A DNA stretch of 38,358 nucleotides. It comes from Caryophanales bacterium UBA7581. Its GTDB lineage: Bacteria; Bacillota_I; Bacilli_A; RFN20; CAG-826. The notes under the pieces are model-generated. The model searched no databases. It was not told where the DNA came from and was given only the letters and a program-made list of their open reading frames with translations. Positions 34,348 to 38,358 of the stretch are shown here, one piece after another. The translations under genes were made by a program, and so were the position numbers. How positions within the stretch are numbered: the stretch's first letter is position 1; every line of letters begins with the position of its first letter. The stretch spans positions 11,731 through 50,088 of the forward strand of contig DLKT01000047.1 in the NCBI GenBank assembly GCA_002477825.1, given 5' to 3'.

Positions 34348-34419
34348 GAAAATTATTTTCACAAGAAAAATAAAATCGTGAAAATAATAGTTGAAAGCGA
34401 TTTCAATATGTGCTATTTT
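34348..34419 (+). promoter_or_regulatory. Promoter with tandem operator and cre box
   Basis: Palindrome GAAAATTATTTTC (34348-34360) and half-site GAAAATAAT (34380-34388), 32 bp apart. The cre box TTGAAAGCGATTTCAA (34391-34406) includes the -35 TTGAAA (34391-34396). The -10 TATTTT (34414-34419) follows after 17 bp. It is a near copy of the promoter at 23529-23600, including the AAGAAAAATAAAA filler. Confidence 0.75.
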
Positions 34420-34447
34420 AGTAGTATAGAAAAGGAAGGAATTTAAC

Positions 34448-37400
34448 ATGAAAAATAAGAAAAATATAATGTTAATGACGGCTGGACTTCTTGGAATGAT
34501 GTTAGGAGAAATCTCTCTTCATCCCACAAGATCCAAAGCCGAAGGTGGCTTAGCTATTTTTGAAAATGGCGCCTTTACGAAAGAAGTTACCGCGCATAAT
34601 GCGGGTTCTTCAATTGATGATACCGAAAAGGTATGGCAAAATGATGGTGGCTGGCATGCTTCTAGAGTATATTTAGCTGAAGGCTTTGATTTATCCACCT
34701 ATTCAACTTTAAAAGTTACATATACCTATACAGTTACTGGTGAAAAAACTTGGGTAACCTTTGGCATGGGGAATGCTAGTCAATATGGAGATTATCACTA
34801 CTTTGAAAATGGTGTTTCCTTTGTCGCTGATGGAGCAGAACATGAAATCGATTTAAATCTCAGCGATTATTTAGCTGAAGATTTAGTAGGAAAATGTGTT
34901 TGGAGTGATGCTTCTCATACGGATATTAAAGTAGACGCTACCAACATTAATGCATTTAGTATTAATACAGGAAACGGAACTTTAAAAATCAAAAAAATGG
35001 AAGCCTTTGGTAGTACCGCTGTTACTGAAGAGAAGACCTTATTAAAAGATGGTACTTGGGCCGTCGCACGTCAAAATGAAGATGCCATGGCAACCATTTC
35101 TTTTATGGAAGACAATCTATGGAAAATACGCGGAAATGGTGATACTTTATGTCGTGTTCGTTTTACCGAAACCATTAATCTAACTGGATATAAACGTTTG
35201 ATTGTCGGATATAAAAATTCTAGTTCCGAATCCATTCGTTTTGGTATTGGTGAAACGGCTTCAGATTATGGATATGTCGCCGCACATAATACATATAAGG
35301 TTGAAATAAGTGAAGAAGTCAAAACGGTTTCAATCAATCTTGTTGATTATGAAGGTACGGCTTTTGATAAACATCAATGGGGAACTGCTTCAGGTAACCT
35401 TGATTTATCAAAAGTTAAAGGTCTTGATATTTTAACTAACGCTAATCAAAATATTGATATCGTTAGTGTAGTTGCGTCTCCAACCGAAGAAGAAAAACCT
35501 TTTGATCCAACAGCAGTAGACGTTTCTTTCTTTGATAACACCACAGTTGATGAAAAAGCAAAATTGTATAACGCTAATGCATATATGATTGGCTATGGTA
35601 CAGGTACTGTTTATGTTGGTACAACGGATGTTGCCAACAATTTAAATGAAAATATTGCCAAACGTGTGGCCGATGGTGATAACTATGCTATTCAATACAC
35701 TAACGCTAACCTCATTCGTTATGATACAAAATCGCCTAATGATTTAATGGATGCGATGCTCAATAATGGATGGTTAGAATTTGATTTAAAATTTGATACG
35801 TTACCATCAAATAATAAGTTTAACTTCAGACTTTATGACGGAAGTGGTGGCTATGAAAGATTCTTAGCCGAAAAAGAAATGGATGTTGAAGGTGCCGCAA
35901 ATGAATGGCATACTTATCGTATTTCTATTGATCAAATCGATAAACTTTGTAAAGCTTCTCACTGGGGTGCAAAACCTGCTACAGAATGGCGCTATATTGA
36001 TATGAGTAATATTCAAGGTGTAGGTTTCTTATTTAGTGAAGACGTCACAGTAACTGCGAGAAACTTACATTATGGATATGAACCAATTGAACGTTCCATT
36101 ACGGGAATTGAAGCTTCAACTTCAAAAACCATTTATAACAATGGTGAAAAATTAGATCCATTTACTTTTAATACGAATGTATTATTTGATGATGGTAATA
36201 AAGCACTCAATGTTTCTAACTTTACCGTTACTTTAGCGGAAGTTATTACCCCAGAAAACAAAACGGCTAACGTAAACTTCAAATATAACGGAACCAAATA
36301 TAATACAACCATTGAATTAAGCGTTAATTCCGCGACTCGTTTAGTCATTAAAACTCTTCCAGAAAAATTAACGTACAATGAAGGTGAGAAATTAGATTTA
36401 ACGGGTATTGAAGTAGAAGCGGTCATGCAAGATGAATCGACTTTACCACTTTCTATTAGTGATTTAAAAACCTCTGTTGACTATGTTACCGAATTAGATA
36501 CAGTAATTACCATTAGTTATGCAGGAGCTTCGATCTCATTTGATATTACAGTAAATTCTACAGGTAAAAAATATAATGTTTTCGATGATAGCTATTTAAT
36601 CTATAATGAAGAAACCCAAAAAGTTGAAGCAAAACGTGGTTTCTTCATTGGTGGCAATGGTAAAGATGCTGAGAATCCAACCGCTTATTTTGATAAAGTA
36701 GATGATAATAAGCTCGTCATGGTCTCTAATCAACCTAATGATTGGACTATCAGTCGTTTCTTATCAAGTGATGGTGTCTTAAATGTAAATGATATCGTTC
36801 ATGAAGATATAATCTATATCTTAGTTACTTATCGTACTTCTAATGTGGCCAAAGGTAAGTTCAACTTATTTAACCCCGTTGATAGAAGTGATTGGGATCA
36901 AGGTTATGTAGGTAAAGAGGTTGATTTTAATAACGATGGTACATGGCATACACTTCGCCTATCATTTGAGGATTTTGAAGATGCTGAATTAGATGGCCTC
37001 TTATCAGGAGATGATACCAAAGCAAATAAGTTCTCTTGTAGAAATATCAGTGGTTTTGGTATTAGTGCCGTAGGTAAAATAGAAATTGCTAGTGTAAGCT
37101 TCAAATGGTCCGTCGATATGGACGAAAAATGGGTCGACACCAAAGCCCCAGAAATCACTTATGATGGTGAAGTTACCTTCAATCAAAAAGCAGGTGAAAA
37201 ACCACATGAAGTTACTGCGACCGCTTATGACTCCCATGATGGAGAAATCACGCCAACCTATACTTGGTCAGCGGGTGCTTTAGATGAAAATGGTAATTTA
37301 AAAGAAGGTACTCATACCTTAACAATTACAGCAAGAGATGCGGCTGGAAATGAATCAACACGCGTTATTACTTATATCGTAGCGGCAGGTGATGATAATC

Positions 37401-37648
37401 CAAATCCACCAACCCCACCAACTCCAACTCCGGAAAAGAAAGGATTGTCTACAGGTGCTATTGTAGGAATCGTATTAGGTGTTATCGCAGTGTTAGGTGC
37501 TGCTGGATATGGAATCTACTTCATGATGAATAAAAAGAGCATTTCTTATTCTAATGAAAATAAACCAGAAGAAAAGGATGAAACAGTAGCGGACGCTACC
37601 CCAACTGAAAATGAAACCGATACTTCTAAAGAAAATAAAGACGAATAA
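34448..37648 (+). CDS. Multimodular membrane-anchored surface protein (glycan-binding and Ig-like domains)
   Basis: A 1066-residue secreted protein with no recognised catalytic domain. The signal peptide ends near TRSKA. A module (about 35-195) shares FENGAF and ASRVYLAEGFDLS with the 459-residue protein at 23627. A second divergent copy covers about 200-350, and a CBM-like beta-sandwich 355-550. Two Ig-like domains (555-705) follow; the second, with LTYNEGEKLDLTGIEVEA, resembles Big_3. Another CBM-like module (710-895, with NISGFGIS), a further Ig-like domain (900-985), a Pro/Thr linker, a transmembrane helix (about 998-1022) and an acidic cytosolic tail complete it. Likely a long scaffold that holds polysaccharide at the membrane (inference). 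Monocistronic with its own cre-controlled promoter and terminator. SD GGAAGGA. Confidence 0.75.
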   Translation: MKNKKNIMLMTAGLLGMMLGEISLHPTRSKAEGGLAIFENGAFTKEVTAHNAGSSIDDTEKVWQNDGGWHASRVYLAEGFDLSTYSTLKVTYTYTVTGEKTWVTFGMGNASQYGDYHYFENGVSFVADGAEHEIDLNLSDYLAEDLVGKCVWSDASHTDIKVDATNINAFSINTGNGTLKIKKMEAFGSTAVTEEKTLLKDGTWAVARQNEDAMATISFMEDNLWKIRGNGDTLCRVRFTETINLTGYKRLIVGYKNSSSESIRFGIGETASDYGYVAAHNTYKVEISEEVKTVSINLVDYEGTAFDKHQWGTASGNLDLSKVKGLDILTNANQNIDIVSVVASPTEEEKPFDPTAVDVSFFDNTTVDEKAKLYNANAYMIGYGTGTVYVGTTDVANNLNENIAKRVADGDNYAIQYTNANLIRYDTKSPNDLMDAMLNNGWLEFDLKFDTLPSNNKFNFRLYDGSGGYERFLAEKEMDVEGAANEWHTYRISIDQIDKLCKASHWGAKPATEWRYIDMSNIQGVGFLFSEDVTVTARNLHYGYEPIERSITGIEASTSKTIYNNGEKLDPFTFNTNVLFDDGNKALNVSNFTVTLAEVITPENKTANVNFKYNGTKYNTTIELSVNSATRLVIKTLPEKLTYNEGEKLDLTGIEVEAVMQDESTLPLSISDLKTSVDYVTELDTVITISYAGASISFDITVNSTGKKYNVFDDSYLIYNEETQKVEAKRGFFIGGNGKDAENPTAYFDKVDDNKLVMVSNQPNDWTISRFLSSDGVLNVNDIVHEDIIYILVTYRTSNVAKGKFNLFNPVDRSDWDQGYVGKEVDFNNDGTWHTLRLSFEDFEDAELDGLLSGDDTKANKFSCRNISGFGISAVGKIEIASVSFKWSVDMDEKWVDTKAPEITYDGEVTFNQKAGEKPHEVTATAYDSHDGEITPTYTWSAGALDENGNLKEGTHTLTITARDAAGNESTRVITYIVAAGDDNPNPPTPPTPTPEKKGLSTGAIVGIVLGVIAVLGAAGYGIYFMMNKKSISYSNENKPEEKDETVADATPTENETDTSKENKDE

Positions 37649-37661
37649 TTAAAAAATGATG

Positions 37662-37702
37662 AAATAAGCCATAGACCTGAATGATTTATGGCTTATTTTT
37701 TA
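37662..37702 (+). terminator. Terminator of the 1066-residue protein gene
   Basis: AAATAAGCCATA (37662-37673) pairs with TATGGCTTATTT (37687-37698), a 12-bp stem with a 13-base loop, running into a T-run. Confidence 0.85.
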
Positions 37703-37715
37703 AAAAGGGGATAAC

Positions 37716-38358
37716 ATGAAAAAAACAAAATTATTTTTATGCCTATTATTTTTATCTTTAGTCTCTTGCTCCAATCCTGAACCACCCGTATCTAGTAGTG
37801 AATCAAGTTTTAACTCTACAACTGTCTTAGAAGAAAAAATAGAATGGGAAAGAGAACCGGTGATTGGTTCTTATCAAGGAGAAGAGTTCAAATTATCTGA
37901 TTATGGAAGTGTAAATTTACGGCATAAAGGAGAAAGTGAAATAAAAAAGGTTGAACTAAATCAATCGCATTATACCAATTTCAATCAAATCAATATTCAA
38001 TCATTAGAAAAGCAAACATTAATGGTAGAAGTAGAAAATCTATCTCTCACTTATTCTTTTCAACTTACGAAAAAAGAAGTCAATTTATCTTCTTTAGAAG
38101 TGATAAAAAATATGGGGGTAGGTATTAATTTAGGTGACACTTTTGAAAGTGATATTGGAAATTACTTTACAAATTCTGACCCTGATTACGCTTTAAAAAT
38201 TTATGAAGAACTTGGTTATAAAGATATCAATGGGGAGCATGATGAACTATTCTGTGAAGTGCGTCAGCATTATACGCCATATCGCGGAAAAACCACAATC
38301 AACACCATTGATGCGATTTATAAAAAAGGGTTCCGTTCGATCCGTATTCCGGTTGCAT
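37716..38358 (+). CDS. GH5-like lipoprotein, 3' end beyond the window
   Basis: A partial gene of 214 codons, still open at the window end. The signal peptide ends LVSC (lipobox Cys about residue 19), followed by a Ser-rich linker, a small Ig-like domain starting KIEWEREPVIGSYQGEEF, and the beginning of a GH5 barrel: GVGINLGDTF, then FCEVRQHYTPYRGKTT, then GFRSIRIPVA. The same order of parts and several shared stretches (IEW..PV..SY.GE, FCEVR, YRGK.T, KGFRSIRIP) show it is a paralogue of the lipoprotein at 32640. The catalytic glutamates and the His-His position are outside the window. SD AAGGGG before ATG 37716. The preceding terminator implies reduced read-through or an unseen promoter. Confidence 0.85.
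   Translation, partial: MKKTKLFLCLLFLSLVSCSNPEPPVSSSESSFNSTTVLEEKIEWEREPVIGSYQGEEFKLSDYGSVNLRHKGESEIKKVELNQSHYTNFNQINIQSLEKQTLMVEVENLSLTYSFQLTKKEVNLSSLEVIKNMGVGINLGDTFESDIGNYFTNSDPDYALKIYEELGYKDINGEHDELFCEVRQHYTPYRGKTTINTIDAIYKKGFRSIRIPVA

Noticed and set aside
121..37648. TGA read as tryptophan (genetic code 4)
   Set aside because: All genes are full length under the standard code, tryptophans are encoded by TGG, and I saw no conserved Trp position falling on an in-frame TGA.

Overview
The window is AT-rich, gene-dense DNA from a low-GC Gram-positive-type bacterium. Signs are a threonine T-box leader before thrS, AGGAGG-type ribosome binding sites, CcpA-type cre boxes and CUT1 sugar ABC importers. 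The best guess is an uncultured gut or rumen member of the Bacilli/Erysipelotrichia/Mollicutes-related lineages. None of the 23 genes with a visible stop ends in TGA (15 TAA, 8 TAG), and the C-terminally anchored surface proteins use a transmembrane helix with no LPXTG motif. Both facts would fit a Mollicutes-related lineage but do not prove it. I see no rRNA, tRNA, CRISPR array, insertion sequence or phage gene.

Apart from thrS at the left edge, the window is one large carbohydrate-utilisation locus in five blocks. (1) 2460-9216: cytosolic GH13 alpha-glucosidase-like enzyme, GH1 beta-glucosidase, DUF624-like membrane protein, Gfo/Idh oxidoreductase and GH36 alpha-galactosidase. (2) 9213-10061, minus strand: a lipoprotein polysaccharide deacetylase. 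(3) 10226-23329: two ABC permeases, their lipoprotein binding protein, a GH42-like enzyme, a class I mannose-6-phosphate isomerase-like fusion, a very large membrane-anchored clan GH-A-like glycosidase, an RpiR-type regulator and a cytosolic NodB-type deacetylase. (4) 23627-25006: a membrane-anchored protein made of two copies of a glycan-binding-like module. (5) 25187-38358: ABC ATPase with coiled-coil insertions, FucI/AraA-like isomerase, ROK kinase, GH94 cellobiose phosphorylase, second ABC ATPase, GH5 lipoprotein, a 1066-residue multimodular surface protein on its own promoter, and a second GH5 lipoprotein cut by the window edge.

Working model (inference): surface lipoproteins and membrane-anchored proteins bind and cut a beta-linked glucan, or a gluco(galacto)mannan-like hemicellulose. 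The ABC importer takes in oligosaccharides. In the cytosol they are deacetylated, stripped of alpha-galactose, phosphorolysed (cellobiose to glucose 1-phosphate and glucose) or hydrolysed, and fed to glycolysis through the ROK kinase and the isomerases. This looks functionally like a Sus-type system but is built from single-membrane parts.

The most striking non-coding signal is a repeated promoter architecture. A 13-bp palindrome GAAAATAATTTTC is followed exactly 32 bp later by a second copy or half-site, which abuts the -35 box. This occurs at four promoters (about 10.1, 23.5, 25.1 and 34.4 kb) and in degraded form at a fifth (2.36 kb). Three of these promoters also carry a cre box. The RpiR-type regulator inside the locus is the natural candidate to bind the palindrome.
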